64,000 bases of DNA from Shewanella woodyi ATCC 51908 (GCF_000019525.1 NC_010506.1:1984001-2048000), one strand, 5' to 3'. Counted from the first letter of the stretch, positions 44,910 to 54,249 are shown. The notes: generated by a model from the sequence alone, not told the origin. Numbers and translations are program-made.

Positions 44910-47111
44910 ATGTCATTTGATGTTGATGAAGAGATACTGCAGGACTTTTTGATAGAAGCGGGTGAGATTTTAGAGCTTTTATCAGAACAGTTGGTCACTT
45001 TGGAGAATAATCCAGAGGATACGGAACTGCTAAATGCCATTTTCCGTGGGTTTCATACGGTCAAAGGGGGGGCTGGCTTTCTCAGTTTGAACCCTATGGT
45101 CGATATATGCCATGAAGCTGAAAATACGTTTGACCTGCTTCGTACAGGTAAGCGTGATGTTTCTGCGGAATTGATGGATATTATTTTGCATGCTGTCGAT
45201 GCCATCAACTCAATGTTTGCTCAAACGCAGGCTGGTGAGGAACAAGACTCTGCCGATCCTGATCTTCTTGCTAATTTGAAACTACTCAGTGCGGGTAAGT
45301 TGCTACCCAATGAAGGTGGGGCTGATGCCGCCGAAGAGAGTTCTGAAACTGATAACTCTGCAGCCGAGGTTGTCGAAGAACCTGTTCAAGGTGAACCTGA
45401 AGTAGATTCTGATCAAGGCATCGATCTATTTGATGAAGAACCAGCCTCAGGCGATGATAGTAGTATTGATGAAATTGATGAATCTGAATTTGAAGCACTG
45501 CTTGATGCCCTTCATGGAAGTGCAAATGGTGCAGATAAATCTTCAGCAGAGCAAGCAACCGAATCAAGTTCAAATGATGATATTACTGATGATGAATTTG
45601 AATCGTTACTAGATAACCTCCATGGGTCTGGCAAATTTAAAGCTAATGAACAAGCTGCTAAAGTGGAGGAAACTCCGCCACCTCCAGTTGATTCTGATGA
45701 CATTTCAGATGATGAATTTGAAAAGTTGCTTGATGAATTACATGGTTCCGGTTCACCCAAAAACGTTAGTGAGCCAGCTCCTGCTGCGGTAGAGAAGAAA
45801 GCTAAGCCTGAAAAAGTTGTACCCACAGAGCCTGTACCTAAAGATGTTCCAGTTCCCAAAGCCGCGCCAGCTCCTAAAGCTAAGGCTGCACCTAAAGCTG
45901 CTGGGGCTAATAAACCTGCAGCTACCAATATGCCTCAGGCTGAAACGACGGTGAGGGTTGATACAGCTCGTCTCGATCAGATTATGAACATGGTTGGTGA
46001 GCTCGTGTTAGTGAGAAATAGATTGCTTAGTCTTGGCATCGCCCGTGATGATGAGGAGATGTCTAAAGCTTTGGCAAATCTCGACCTGGTGACAGCCGAT
46101 CTGCAGGGCGCGGTCATGAAGACTCGTATGCAGCCAATCAAGAAGGTATTTGGCCGCTTCCCTCGTGTTGTCAGAGACTTGGCTCGTACACTGAAAAAAG
46201 AGATTGATCTTAATATGATCGGTGAAGATACCGATCTAGATAAAAACCTTGTAGAAGCCTTAGCAGATCCATTGGTCCACTTAGTGAGAAACTCTGTTGA
46301 CCACGGTATTGAGATGCCAGATGTGCGAGAGGAGACTGGAAAATCCAGAACCGGTACGATTACCTTATCTGCAAGTCAGGAAGGCGATCATATCCTGCTT
46401 AAGATTGAGGATGATGGCGCTGGAATGGACCCCGTAAAGCTGAAAGAGATTGCAATCAGTCGTGGGGTGTTGGATGAAGATGCTGCATCACGTATGTCAG
46501 ATACAGAAGCTTATAATTTGATTTTTGCTCCTGGTTTTTCTACCAAGGTTGAAATTTCAGATATCTCAGGTCGTGGCGTTGGCATGGACGTGGTTAAAAC
46601 ACGTATTGCCCAACTTAATGGTACGATTCATATCGACTCCATGAAAGGGAAAGGCACGGTATTAGAGATCAAGGTTCCGCTTACGCTTGCTATTATGCCT
46701 ACATTAATGGTTGAGGTCGCTACACAGGTTTTCGCCTTGCCTTTATCGAGTGTGAGTGAGATCTTCCATTTAGATTTAACTAAAACAAATATTGTTGATG
46801 GTCAGTTGACCGTCATTGTTAGGCAAAAAGCGGTGCCACTGTTTTATTTAGAACACTGGTTGAGCCGAGACCCAAGTGCATTGGTGCACGGGGATAAAGA
46901 GCACGGACATGTTGTTATTGTTCAGTTAGGTACCAGACAGATAGGTTTTGTGGTTGACTCTTTGATCGGCCAAGAAGAGGTGGTGATTAAGCCTCTAGGT
47001 ACCTTGTTGCATGGCACTCCAGGAATGGCTGGTGCAACAATTACATCCGATGGCGGAATAGCTCTTATTCTTGATATTCCTGGTTTATTAAGTAATTACG
47101 CAAAAAAATAA
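44910..47111 (+). CDS. cheA: CheA, chemotaxis histidine kinase
   Basis: 733 residues. P1 with phosphorylated H49 (FRGFHTVKGGAGF). There is no recognisable folded P2; instead residues 130-340 are an acidic then Pro/Ala/Lys-rich linker. It carries three copies of a DEFExLLDxLHG motif (192-203, 228-239, 268-279). P3 dimerisation (about 350-420; QIMNMVGELVLVRNRLLSLG). P4 ATPase has N box LVHLVRNSVDHGIE, G1 EDDGAGMDP and GVGMDVVKTRI. P5 CheW-like C-terminus (about 595-730). It phosphorylates CheY and CheB. Confidence 0.97.
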   Translation: MSFDVDEEILQDFLIEAGEILELLSEQLVTLENNPEDTELLNAIFRGFHTVKGGAGFLSLNPMVDICHEAENTFDLLRTGKRDVSAELMDIILHAVDAINSMFAQTQAGEEQDSADPDLLANLKLLSAGKLLPNEGGADAAEESSETDNSAAEVVEEPVQGEPEVDSDQGIDLFDEEPASGDDSSIDEIDESEFEALLDALHGSANGADKSSAEQATESSSNDDITDDEFESLLDNLHGSGKFKANEQAAKVEETPPPPVDSDDISDDEFEKLLDELHGSGSPKNVSEPAPAAVEKKAKPEKVVPTEPVPKDVPVPKAAPAPKAKAAPKAAGANKPAATNMPQAETTVRVDTARLDQIMNMVGELVLVRNRLLSLGIARDDEEMSKALANLDLVTADLQGAVMKTRMQPIKKVFGRFPRVVRDLARTLKKEIDLNMIGEDTDLDKNLVEALADPLVHLVRNSVDHGIEMPDVREETGKSRTGTITLSASQEGDHILLKIEDDGAGMDPVKLKEIAISRGVLDEDAASRMSDTEAYNLIFAPGFSTKVEISDISGRGVGMDVVKTRIAQLNGTIHIDSMKGKGTVLEIKVPLTLAIMPTLMVEVATQVFALPLSSVSEIFHLDLTKTNIVDGQLTVIVRQKAVPLFYLEHWLSRDPSALVHGDKEHGHVVIVQLGTRQIGFVVDSLIGQEEVVIKPLGTLLHGTPGMAGATITSDGGIALILDIPGLLSNYAKK

Positions 47112-47135
47112 AACTAAATGCGGATAGGAAATTGA

Positions 47136-48254
47136 ATGAGCATTAAAGTTCTCGTTGTTGACGATTCAAGTTTTTTTCGTCGAAGGGTGAGTGAAATTGT
47201 TTCTAAAGACCCTGATTTAGAAGTCATTGGTACTGCGGTTAATGGAGCAGAAGCAGTAAAAATGGCTGCAGAGCTAAAGCCTAATGTCATTACCATGGAT
47301 ATAGAGATGCCGGTAATGGATGGGATTTCTGCTGTGCGGGAGATTATGGCAAATACCCCTGTTCCTATTTTGATGTTTTCCTCTCTGACACATGATGGAG
47401 CAAAAGCAACATTAGATGCTTTAGAAGCGGGCGCACTTGATTTTTTGCCAAAGCGTTTTGAGGATATTGCAACCAATAAAGATGAAGCAATACGGTTATT
47501 GCAGCAAAGGATTAAAACCATTGGTCGCAGAAGGGTTTACAAACCTATTACTCCCTCTGTAACTAAATCAGCTCCTACACCTGTCTCTAGGCCTGTGACT
47601 ACACCAGTGTCACCAAGAGCAGTAAGCGGCTCAGTAGTATCACCTAAGCCTAGTATTATTAATCGAGCCTCTGGTAAGAAATATAGAATATTATTGATTG
47701 GTACTTCAACAGGTGGGCCTGTTGCGCTGCAAAAAATATTGACTAAATTTCCTCAGAATTACCCTCATCCCATTTTGTTGATCCAACATATGCCAGCGGC
47801 CTTTACACCTGCCTTTGCATCTCGCTTGAATGCATTATGTCAAATCGAGGTAAAGGAAGCTGTTTCTGGAGACCAATTAAAAGCTGGCCACGCCTATTTA
47901 GCCCCAGGTGGAATGCAGATGATGCTAGAACGAGCTGGTACTCATGGCCGCTTGAAGATTGTTGCTGGAAGTGAAGATATGAATTACAAGCCATCAGTAG
48001 ATATCACTTTTGCTTCAGTATCTAAAGTATTAGGTAAAGATACATTGGCGGTTATTTTAACTGGGATGGGAGCCGATGGTAGAGAAGGTTCACGTATGTT
48101 GAAAAGCTCTGGAGCGACAATTTGGGCGCAAGATGAGGCTTCATGTATTGTGTATGGTATGCCGCAAGCAGTTACTGCAGCAGGTCTTTCAAGTCAGTCT
48201 ATAGGGCTTGAACAGATGGCAGATGCTATTTTACGAGAATCATCAAATGGCTAA
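47136..48254 (+). CDS. cheB: CheB, chemoreceptor methylesterase/deamidase
   Basis: 372 residues: a receiver domain with D55 ([10 protein letters not shown]), a linker rich in Pro, Ser, Thr and Val (about 135-185), and a methylesterase domain. The catalytic Ser lies in [11 protein letters not shown], the His in LIQHMPAAF, and the Asp in [12 protein letters not shown]. It removes methyl groups placed by CheR. It overlaps the next gene by 8 bases. Confidence 0.97.
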   Translation: MSIKVLVVDDSSFFRRRVSEIVSKDPDLEVIGTAVNGAEAVKMAAELKPNVITMDIEMPVMDGISAVREIMANTPVPILMFSSLTHDGAKATLDALEAGALDFLPKRFEDIATNKDEAIRLLQQRIKTIGRRRVYKPITPSVTKSAPTPVSRPVTTPVSPRAVSGSVVSPKPSIINRASGKKYRILLIGTSTGGPVALQKILTKFPQNYPHPILLIQHMPAAFTPAFASRLNALCQIEVKEAVSGDQLKAGHAYLAPGGMQMMLERAGTHGRLKIVAGSEDMNYKPSVDITFASVSKVLGKDTLAVILTGMGADGREGSRMLKSSGATIWAQDEASCIVYGMPQAVTAAGLSSQSIGLEQMADAILRESSNG

Positions 48255-48867
48255 GTCTAAGGGAAAGTTTAGTACTTTCTCTATTTTGATCATCTTTCTA
48301 CTTTCAGTTGCAGTATTCGTATTCGCCTCCTTGTACCTTGAAATCCGGCATAAAAATGAGCTCTTAGTATCAGAGGTTCAACGGCTGGAAAGTAGTCAAG
48401 TATTGCTTATGGTTCCTGATGAACAAGCTGAAGTTGTTGCTAAGTGGATGTCTGAAAACCCAGAAGCAACAAAAGCCTTGTTGGAGCAAGCTAAGCCGAA
48501 ACAAGAAGTGAAAGTCAGTGTTGGGCCAGGAGTGGTTGATTCAGTTGTTGATACTCCTGTCTTTGATAAGAATAGTACAACGGCGGCGCTAGAGGTTAGT
48601 GACAAGCATGTTGATGAAACTCAACCTGTTTCTGAAGTTCTACCGCAGGCAAAGCGAACAGAAAATACGATTGACGATATGATTGAGGTATTGCCTAATG
48701 AAGCGGTTGTACCCTTTCAAGAAGCGATAGAAGATACAATAAGTACTGACGAAGGGGATGAGAGTCGGCTTATCGCCCCTAGAACCATTTCAGAAGACGA
48801 ACAAGGTGTAAAAGTCATCGTTTTGCCACATGGTGGAATTAGAGTGACAACCCGAGAAAATGATTAG
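48247..48867 (+). CDS. Unknown single-pass membrane protein between cheB and parC
   Basis: 206 residues from ATG 48247 ([20 protein letters not shown]), overlapping the cheB stop. One N-terminal membrane helix (about 9-32), then a short coiled-coil ([20 protein letters not shown]). The rest is acidic and low-complexity, ending [20 protein letters not shown]. In pseudomonads the motCD stator genes occupy this position; this protein has no MotA or MotB features. Overlap with cheB implies co-translation and a chemotaxis or polar-array link, but I do not recognise the family. Confidence 0.8.
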   Translation: MAKSKGKFSTFSILIIFLLSVAVFVFASLYLEIRHKNELLVSEVQRLESSQVLLMVPDEQAEVVAKWMSENPEATKALLEQAKPKQEVKVSVGPGVVDSVVDTPVFDKNSTTAALEVSDKHVDETQPVSEVLPQAKRTENTIDDMIEVLPNEAVVPFQEAIEDTISTDEGDESRLIAPRTISEDEQGVKVIVLPHGGIRVTTREND

Positions 48868-48903
48868 TCAGAAAACTTAAGGATAGCAGTTGAGGGGATT
48901 TCT

Positions 48904-49695
48904 TTGAAAATCTGGACAATAGCGAATCAAAAAGGGGGAGTTGGTAAAACAACGACTGTAGCGAGTTTAGCTGGTACCTTAGCTAAGCGCGGCTTGAAGG
49001 TGTTGATGATCGATACCGATCCCCATGCTTCTTTAGGCTATTACCTTGGTATTGACTCTGAAGATGTTAATTCATCTCTTTACGATCTTTTTTTAGAGCA
49101 TAAGCAACTGACTACAGAGCTAGTAAAAGAGCATATCGTTTCTACTCAAGTTGAGGGGATAGATCTACTCCCATCAACAATGGCATTAGCGACACTTGAC
49201 CGTTCATTAGGCCACCAAGGTGGTATGGGGCTGATACTCAAAAAAATACTATTGTTGGTTGAAGAGAGCTACGACATTGCATTAATTGATTGTCCACCAG
49301 TATTAGGTGTGCTGATGGTGAATGCTTTAGCAGCGAGTCAACATATTATCGTCCCCGTTCAGACTGAGTTTCTTGCTATTAAGGGGTTAGATAGAATGCT
49401 TAAAACCATGATTTTGATGGGGCGTTCTAAAAATATCAAATATGGCTATACCATAGTACCAACTATGTATGATCGTCGAACAAAAGCCTCATCTGCGGCA
49501 TTACAGCAATTAAGTCAAGATTATGGGGAACAGTTATGGATGGATGTAATACCAGTGGACACTAAGTTTAGAGATGCAAGTTTAGCTCATCTTCCTGCAT
49601 CACATTTTGCTGCGACTAGCCGTGGTGTAAAAGCATATGCAAGGCTGTTAGATTATCTACTTGCAGGAGCATCACCTCATGTCAAACTCAGTTGA
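48904..49695 (+). CDS. parC: ParC, ParA-like ATPase positioning chemotaxis arrays
   Basis: 263 residues from a TTG start (MKIWTIANQKGGVGKTTTVA). Deviant Walker A KGGVGKTT at about residues 10-17, DTDPHASLGYYLG and IDCPPVLGVLMVNAL are ParA hallmarks. In Vibrio the che-locus ParA homologue ParC brings chemoreceptor arrays to the pole together with ParP. Its position between cheB and a CheW-like gene matches. It is unrelated to the topoisomerase subunit also called ParC. Confidence 0.9.
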   Translation: MKIWTIANQKGGVGKTTTVASLAGTLAKRGLKVLMIDTDPHASLGYYLGIDSEDVNSSLYDLFLEHKQLTTELVKEHIVSTQVEGIDLLPSTMALATLDRSLGHQGGMGLILKKILLLVEESYDIALIDCPPVLGVLMVNALAASQHIIVPVQTEFLAIKGLDRMLKTMILMGRSKNIKYGYTIVPTMYDRRTKASSAALQQLSQDYGEQLWMDVIPVDTKFRDASLAHLPASHFAATSRGVKAYARLLDYLLAGASPHVKLS

Positions 49696-50695
49696 TGATG
49701 CGGTTTTAGATTACTTCTCTCTATTATTGGAAGATGATGAGAGCGGAGCAAATACTGATTTACCTGTTGAAGCGGCTAAATCGCAAAAACCAGTTCAAAT
49801 TGTGCAAAAAGAGATTAAAAGTCCCGTTGTTAAAATCAATGCACAAGAAGAAAAGAGTGACTTAGCAGATATAGACAAATTTGAAGCGCTAAAAAAGAGT
49901 GTTTGTGAAGAGGCTCTGCAAATTCAGAAACAAGCTAAATTAAAAGCAGAGAGCTTTGTTAATACAAAAAAGCAAGATCCACATCTTAATAAGTTAGCAT
50001 TAGAGCAACTACTTGAGCCTTTATTTAAGCCTGAATTAAAAGAAGCTACACAGGAAAAAGTAAAAGATGTTGCCGTAGTTAAAACAGATAGCAAACTTAA
50101 GAGTACTTCTGAGGCGAAAAAAGTTAAGCCTGAAGTTCAGGAACAAGCGCTTGATGAGCAAAAACAAGCTGTAGAAACAAAGCTTGAGACAAAAACGGGA
50201 GAAATTCCGCCTAAAGTAACAAAAGATCTACTTGAAACTCTCGATGATGAGTTTCAAGTACTATTCTTTAAAGTGGCAGGGTTAACATTGGCTGTGCCGT
50301 TAGTTAGCTTAGGTGGGATTGTTAAACTTGATAGGCTCAACCATATTATGGGAAGGCCTTCGTGGTATAAAGGGGTTCAAACTCATAGAGATTCGCAGTT
50401 AAATGTAGTCGATACTTGTGCTTGGGTTATGCCTGAGAAGTATGATGATGCATTAGCTGAATCCGTAAACTATCAATATGTTGTATTATTAGAAGATAGT
50501 AACTGGGGATTAACGTGTGAATCCTTAGTGAATTCGGTAAAAATAATGAAATCGGATGTCAACTGGAGAAGCAGGTCGGGTAAGCGCCCCTGGTTGGCAG
50601 GAGTTGTAAAAGAGCAGATGTGTGGCATATTGCATGTGCATTCACTCATTGAGTTATTAAATTCAGGTTTAGGTAGTCAGGATCCTGTTGGCTGA
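49679..50695 (+). CDS. parP: ParP-like CheW-domain protein
   Basis: 338 residues from ATG 49679 (MSNSVDDAVLDYFSLLLEDD) behind AGGAGC, overlapping parC by 17 bases. The first 185 residues are Lys/Glu/Gln-rich and low-complexity. The C-terminal CheW-like domain (about 195-330; FQVLFFKVAGLTLAVPLVSL, LGGIVKLDRLNHIMGRPSWY) corresponds to the array-integration region of ParP, which binds CheA and chemoreceptors in Vibrio. Overlap with parC supports joint function. Confidence 0.87.
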   Translation: MSNSVDDAVLDYFSLLLEDDESGANTDLPVEAAKSQKPVQIVQKEIKSPVVKINAQEEKSDLADIDKFEALKKSVCEEALQIQKQAKLKAESFVNTKKQDPHLNKLALEQLLEPLFKPELKEATQEKVKDVAVVKTDSKLKSTSEAKKVKPEVQEQALDEQKQAVETKLETKTGEIPPKVTKDLLETLDDEFQVLFFKVAGLTLAVPLVSLGGIVKLDRLNHIMGRPSWYKGVQTHRDSQLNVVDTCAWVMPEKYDDALAESVNYQYVVLLEDSNWGLTCESLVNSVKIMKSDVNWRSRSGKRPWLAGVVKEQMCGILHVHSLIELLNSGLGSQDPVG

Positions 50696-50702
50696 GGTAA
50701 AT

Positions 50703-51188
50703 ATGACAGACGCAAATCAAGTAGCGGTAAGTAAAGACGACGAAGTGTTGCAATGGGTAACCTTTAGGCTCGACAATGAAACCTATGGCATCAATGTCAT
50801 GCAGGTTCAAGAAGTGCTAAGGTATACCGAAATCGCTCCGGTACCAGGTGCTCCTCACTATGTGTTGGGGATCATTAATCTGCGAGGCAATGTGGTTACA
50901 GTGATCGATACGAGATCACGTTTTGGTTTGGCATCTTCGGAGCTGGATGATTCTACTCGAATCGTGATTATCGAAGCTGAGAAGCAAGTGATCGGCATTT
51001 TGGTTGATAGTGTTGCTGAAGTCGTTTACTTACGTGGCTCTGAGATTGACAATGCGCCAAATGTCGGTACTGAAGAGAGTGCTAAATTTATTCAAGGCGT
51101 TAGCAATAGAGATAATGAGTTATTAATTCTCGTTGATCTGGATAAATTACTGTCTGATGAAGAGTGGATGGAGTTAACACAAGTCTAA
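50703..51188 (+). CDS. cheW: CheW, receptor-kinase coupling protein
   Basis: 161 residues from ATG 50703 (MTDANQVAVSKDDEVLQWVT); a TTG at 50688 lies inside parP and is less likely. Signatures ETYGINVMQVQEVLRYTEIA, VLGIINLRGNVVTVIDTRSR and IGILVDSVAEVVYLRGSEID. It bridges chemoreceptors and CheA. It is followed by a hairpin that may end the che transcript. Confidence 0.96.
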   Translation: MTDANQVAVSKDDEVLQWVTFRLDNETYGINVMQVQEVLRYTEIAPVPGAPHYVLGIINLRGNVVTVIDTRSRFGLASSELDDSTRIVIIEAEKQVIGILVDSVAEVVYLRGSEIDNAPNVGTEESAKFIQGVSNRDNELLILVDLDKLLSDEEWMELTQV

Positions 51189-51210
51189 CAGCCACCTAAT
51201 CCTGAGTGTT

Positions 51211-51239
51211 AGTCCCTAGCTATTAGGGACTGATTTCTC
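51211..51239 (+). terminator. Possible terminator after cheW
   Basis: AGTCCCTA (51211-51218) pairs with TAGGGACT (51224-51231) around GCTAT, followed by GATTTCTCG. The T run is poor, so termination may be partial. Confidence 0.5.
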
Positions 51240-51268
51240 GTTTCTGCTTTATAAGAGTTTTAATAAAC

Positions 51269-51673
51269 ATGATTGGTGATGAAATTTTAATCGCTGCACT
51301 TGTGTGTGTAATAGCCTGTTTAGGCTTATTACTTTATCTGCATATCCAAACAAAAAAGTTAAAGAGCAAGGTTGATGCGTTAACTCTCTTAGTGAAGGAG
51401 AGCGATCGCCAACGTGAGAGTGTTAAGCGTGAACTGCAGGAGCTAAGGAGCGGCACTATTGGTGTTGGTAGGCGTATGTTGGAGCTTGAAAAGAGAGCTT
51501 CTCAGCATGATGCGAGATTAGATGAAGCGAACCAACAAGACCCTCAAGCTAAGCTCTATACCCGTGCGATGAAGATGGTAGATTTAGGCGCTGGTATTGA
51601 GGAGCTGGTACATGAGTGTGAGATCCCTAAAGCTGAGGCTGAATTGTTAATCCGCCTTCATGGCAAAGGTTAA
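51269..51673 (+). CDS. DUF2802-family membrane-anchored protein
   Basis: 134 residues: an N-terminal membrane helix (about 5-24, ILIAALVCVIACLGLLLYLH), a coiled coil (about 30-90), and a small C-terminal helical domain (YTRAMKMVDLGAGIEELVHE, CEIPKAEAELLIRLHGKG) that looks like a helix-turn-helix of the DUF2802 type. Genes of this family commonly follow cheW at polar-flagellar loci in Pseudomonas and Shewanella. The function is not known to me. It is the last plus-strand gene of the locus. Confidence 0.85.
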   Translation: MIGDEILIAALVCVIACLGLLLYLHIQTKKLKSKVDALTLLVKESDRQRESVKRELQELRSGTIGVGRRMLELEKRASQHDARLDEANQQDPQAKLYTRAMKMVDLGAGIEELVHECEIPKAEAELLIRLHGKG

Positions 51674-51956
51674 GCAGAGAAGGACGGGCTTTGCCCTGCT
51701 AGGTACTAGGGGACAACTAGTTGGCGAGAGTAACTAAAGACGAACACCACTGGTGGCAACAGTTGACGGAATTGCTTTCTTCTATTGTAGGTCGGCATTT
51801 ATGCCGTCGCTTTGGTTTATTGGGTTTGATGGACTAAAGCCCAACCTACAGCGGATGTAAAAATAGCCGCTCTCGCAGTGAACTCGTGAACGTCCTAGTA
51901 AGGAGCTTGCTACTGCCCTCGAAGCTGACGTAGTCAGCAATCTTCTTAGCTCGTAT
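51674..51956. repeat. Intergenic repeat mosaic 1
   Basis: No gene is seen. Module B (AAGGACGGGCTTTGCCCTGC then TAGGTACTAGG) starts near 51680. Module A, an imperfect palindrome opening TGTAGGTCGGCATTTATGCC and closing GGACTAAAGCCCAACCTACA, spans 51786-51850. Module C (CCGCTCTCGCAGTGAACTCG onward) starts near 51868. The same modules recur at 56788, 59060 and 61437. Confidence 0.8.
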
Positions 51957-52271
51957 TTATATCTCCTCGATTATTTTTTTGTGCATATTATTCCACTCCT
52001 GTGGAAACTTCCCATCTAGCATATAAGCAAACGCAATTATCTCTGCAATAAGTAGGTATAGTTCTTTTGGGATCTCATCACCAAGCTCCAGATTTTGCAG
52101 GAAGTTACTTAAGTCTGCGTTTTTATGGATGTGGATACCCGCCTCTTTTGCCACTGAAATGATCTCTTCTGCAATTAGCCCTGAGCCTTTAGCTGTTACC
52201 TTCGGTGCATTGTTACCATCGAACCCCAATGCAACAGCTTGCTGTGTTATTTCGTTTTCCTGTTTGCTCAT
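51957..52271 (-). CDS. fhlB: FhlB-type protein (FlhB C-terminal domain alone)
   Basis: 104 residues matching only the cleaved C-terminal part of FlhB: ALGFDGNNAPKVTAKGSGLI, then a helix and ELGDEIPKELYLLIAEIIAF. It lacks the membrane part and the NPxH site. Such stand-alone FlhB-like proteins (FhlB/FlhX) can replace the cleaved FlhB fragment in other bacteria. It is the downstream partner of the FliK-like gene at 52315 on the same strand, with 43 bases between, suggesting a two-gene unit. Confidence 0.88.
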   Translation of the reverse strand: MSKQENEITQQAVALGFDGNNAPKVTAKGSGLIAEEIISVAKEAGIHIHKNADLSNFLQNLELGDEIPKELYLLIAEIIAFAYMLDGKFPQEWNNMHKKIIEEI

Positions 52272-52314
52272 GAGAATCCTTAGTCGTACTGACTGCTTAT
52301 ATTCATTGGTACTA

Positions 52315-54249
52315 TTATGCTTTAATTTTTACCAAAAAATGCTCACCAGGTAATAATGTGGCTGGAAGCTTCGAGTATTGTGCAGAGACCTTCTCTGGTG
52401 TTAGGCCAATGTCACTTAGCTTCTTTATTAACAATGGTAGTTGTGTGTCGATTTTCTTTAGCTGCTCACTATGCTCTGCGTTAATGGTCATTGTTAATTT
52501 TGAGTCAATGACATGAGCTTGAAACAATATAGGGCCTTGAGATAAATTGAACTTTAGTTGAAGCTTCCAGTCTGCTTGTTTATCCTCATCGTCTCTGTTT
52601 TCCTGAGAGAAATGTCCCTCAAGGTTATCTTGATGTTGGTTGAAAGAGTAGGGAAGAGTGAAGTACCAATTACTCTGTCCATTGTTATCATTACTGGCCT
52701 GAGCATAGAGAGTCAGGTTACTAATGAGCTTTCCAAGCGATTCAGTTGTTCCTGCCTTATCTAGCATGGTAAGCAGTAAGTTACTTATCCCTGTCCTTTG
52801 TTGAGCTTTTTGAAAGTACTCTCGTGTTGCAGCGCTTATCTTGACTGCGCTATTTACCTGTTCACTTTTTAGGCCTAGAAGAAGATGAAAAAGCAGTGAT
52901 AGCGAGTTGGTATGAGAGAGTGTGGCATTATTGATTGCTTTCGTATCAAAAGGAGTATTGAACTTAAATTGATCGAGTAATTCACCTCTTATGGAGCTTG
53001 GTCTTGCAAGTGAAGATAGCATCGAAGGTGTTAAATTAGGGAGTAGCTTGGTTAATAAGTTCGCTATGTTATTTTGTGATGGCTTAGTTGACTCACTTTC
53101 AGGAAGACTACCAGCTTTACCAAAAGCCTTATTTAAGGCTGCTAGCATCAATGCTTGTTTTGTTTGAGTGTTAGATGCTGCTGTTTCATTGGCTTTTCCT
53201 GCTTCTATAGTCACTTGCTGCTTTATGTCTATGTTTGCTTGGTTTAGAGGTTTATGTTGGGCTATTTGGGGTTTATCTGATGCAGTGGGTGTTTGCTGCT
53301 CACTCTTTTTATTAGTAAGAGCGATATTTTTCTCCCCAATCGATCCAGTTGGCATAATGGGGGGGGGTGTAGGGAGCTTCTCGCTTCTTGTAGCGTCGTT
53401 TGAGGTTACTTGATTGGGGGTTAGTGGCTCTGTTGATATTTTACTTAGTGGTTTAAATAGGTGTGAGTAAAGTTTTGCTATCTCAGGCTTGGCTTGAATT
53501 ATAGAGTTTTTGTCGCCTTCCAATGTCATAGAGCTTTTATCTGAACTAGCTAGCGATAATTTGATCTCAGTTTCTGCAACAACAGGTTTTAAAATAAGTA
53601 GCCACTGATTTTTAACAAAATGAATTTCAGGTAACACGACTATCTGACTTGAGCCTGTTGCTTGTGTGGCCGGTAAAGTGGTGGAATGTGGCAGTGTTAA
53701 CTTTAATCCATTCGACAGGGTCAGAGCCCTGTTTAAAAGGTGTGCTGGAGGTATGGGGTAGCCCCCTTTTCTTGAACTTAATAATTTAAGTTGATTTAGG
53801 TTTATGCCACTTTCTTTAACAAGTCCTTTTAGTGCTTGAGGCAACTCCAATGAAATCGACTGACCCAGTGAAATAAGTTTATTGATGGTGGCAGTGAGCT
53901 GCTTAGTTTCATTAGTTGTAGAATGAGATGATGAAGGTACTTTAATTAAATAATCTACAATTGAAGAGTGGTTAAGCTTCACCTGATTTGCTAGAAGGTC
54001 GATATTATAATGGTTTCCTCGGATTAAGACCTGTTTTAGCTCTGTGGATAATACAATCGCCTCTGGTTTTATTAATTGAGATTGAATCGCTTTTAACTGC
54101 TCAGTACTCATCTTATTGAGGGGGTCAGAGGGTAGCTGTGATGGCAAAGCTGAAGTATTTGAGGTGAGCGATTGACTCGCTACAGAGGAGCGACTTGTAT
54201 TGCCTTGGGCCGAGGCTACACTGTTTATCGTTTTGTTATGTTCAGCCAT
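52315..54249 (-). CDS. Second FliK-like hook-length control protein
   Basis: 644 residues. The first 500 are Ser/Thr/Gln/Leu-rich with a Pro-rich stretch near 290-345. The C-terminal 130 residues (WYFTLPYSFNQHQDN..., DWKLQLKFNLSQGPILFQAH, LTMTINAEHSEQLKKIDTQL, LLIKKLSDIGLTPEKVSAQY) resemble the globular FliK C-terminal domain. It is distinct from the FliK at 31101. Pairing with the FhlB-like gene suggests the two interact in export switching; that is inference. It could be a more distant ruler-like protein. Confidence 0.75.
   Translation of the reverse strand: MAEHNKTINSVASAQGNTSRSSVASQSLTSNTSALPSQLPSDPLNKMSTEQLKAIQSQLIKPEAIVLSTELKQVLIRGNHYNIDLLANQVKLNHSSIVDYLIKVPSSSHSTTNETKQLTATINKLISLGQSISLELPQALKGLVKESGINLNQLKLLSSRKGGYPIPPAHLLNRALTLSNGLKLTLPHSTTLPATQATGSSQIVVLPEIHFVKNQWLLILKPVVAETEIKLSLASSDKSSMTLEGDKNSIIQAKPEIAKLYSHLFKPLSKISTEPLTPNQVTSNDATRSEKLPTPPPIMPTGSIGEKNIALTNKKSEQQTPTASDKPQIAQHKPLNQANIDIKQQVTIEAGKANETAASNTQTKQALMLAALNKAFGKAGSLPESESTKPSQNNIANLLTKLLPNLTPSMLSSLARPSSIRGELLDQFKFNTPFDTKAINNATLSHTNSLSLLFHLLLGLKSEQVNSAVKISAATREYFQKAQQRTGISNLLLTMLDKAGTTESLGKLISNLTLYAQASNDNNGQSNWYFTLPYSFNQHQDNLEGHFSQENRDDEDKQADWKLQLKFNLSQGPILFQAHVIDSKLTMTINAEHSEQLKKIDTQLPLLIKKLSDIGLTPEKVSAQYSKLPATLLPGEHFLVKIKA

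Noticed and set aside
45512..45928. A 138-codon minus-strand open frame inside cheA
   Set aside because: It is an antisense shadow of the acidic and Ala/Pro/Lys-rich linker of CheA; cheA itself is clearly coding.
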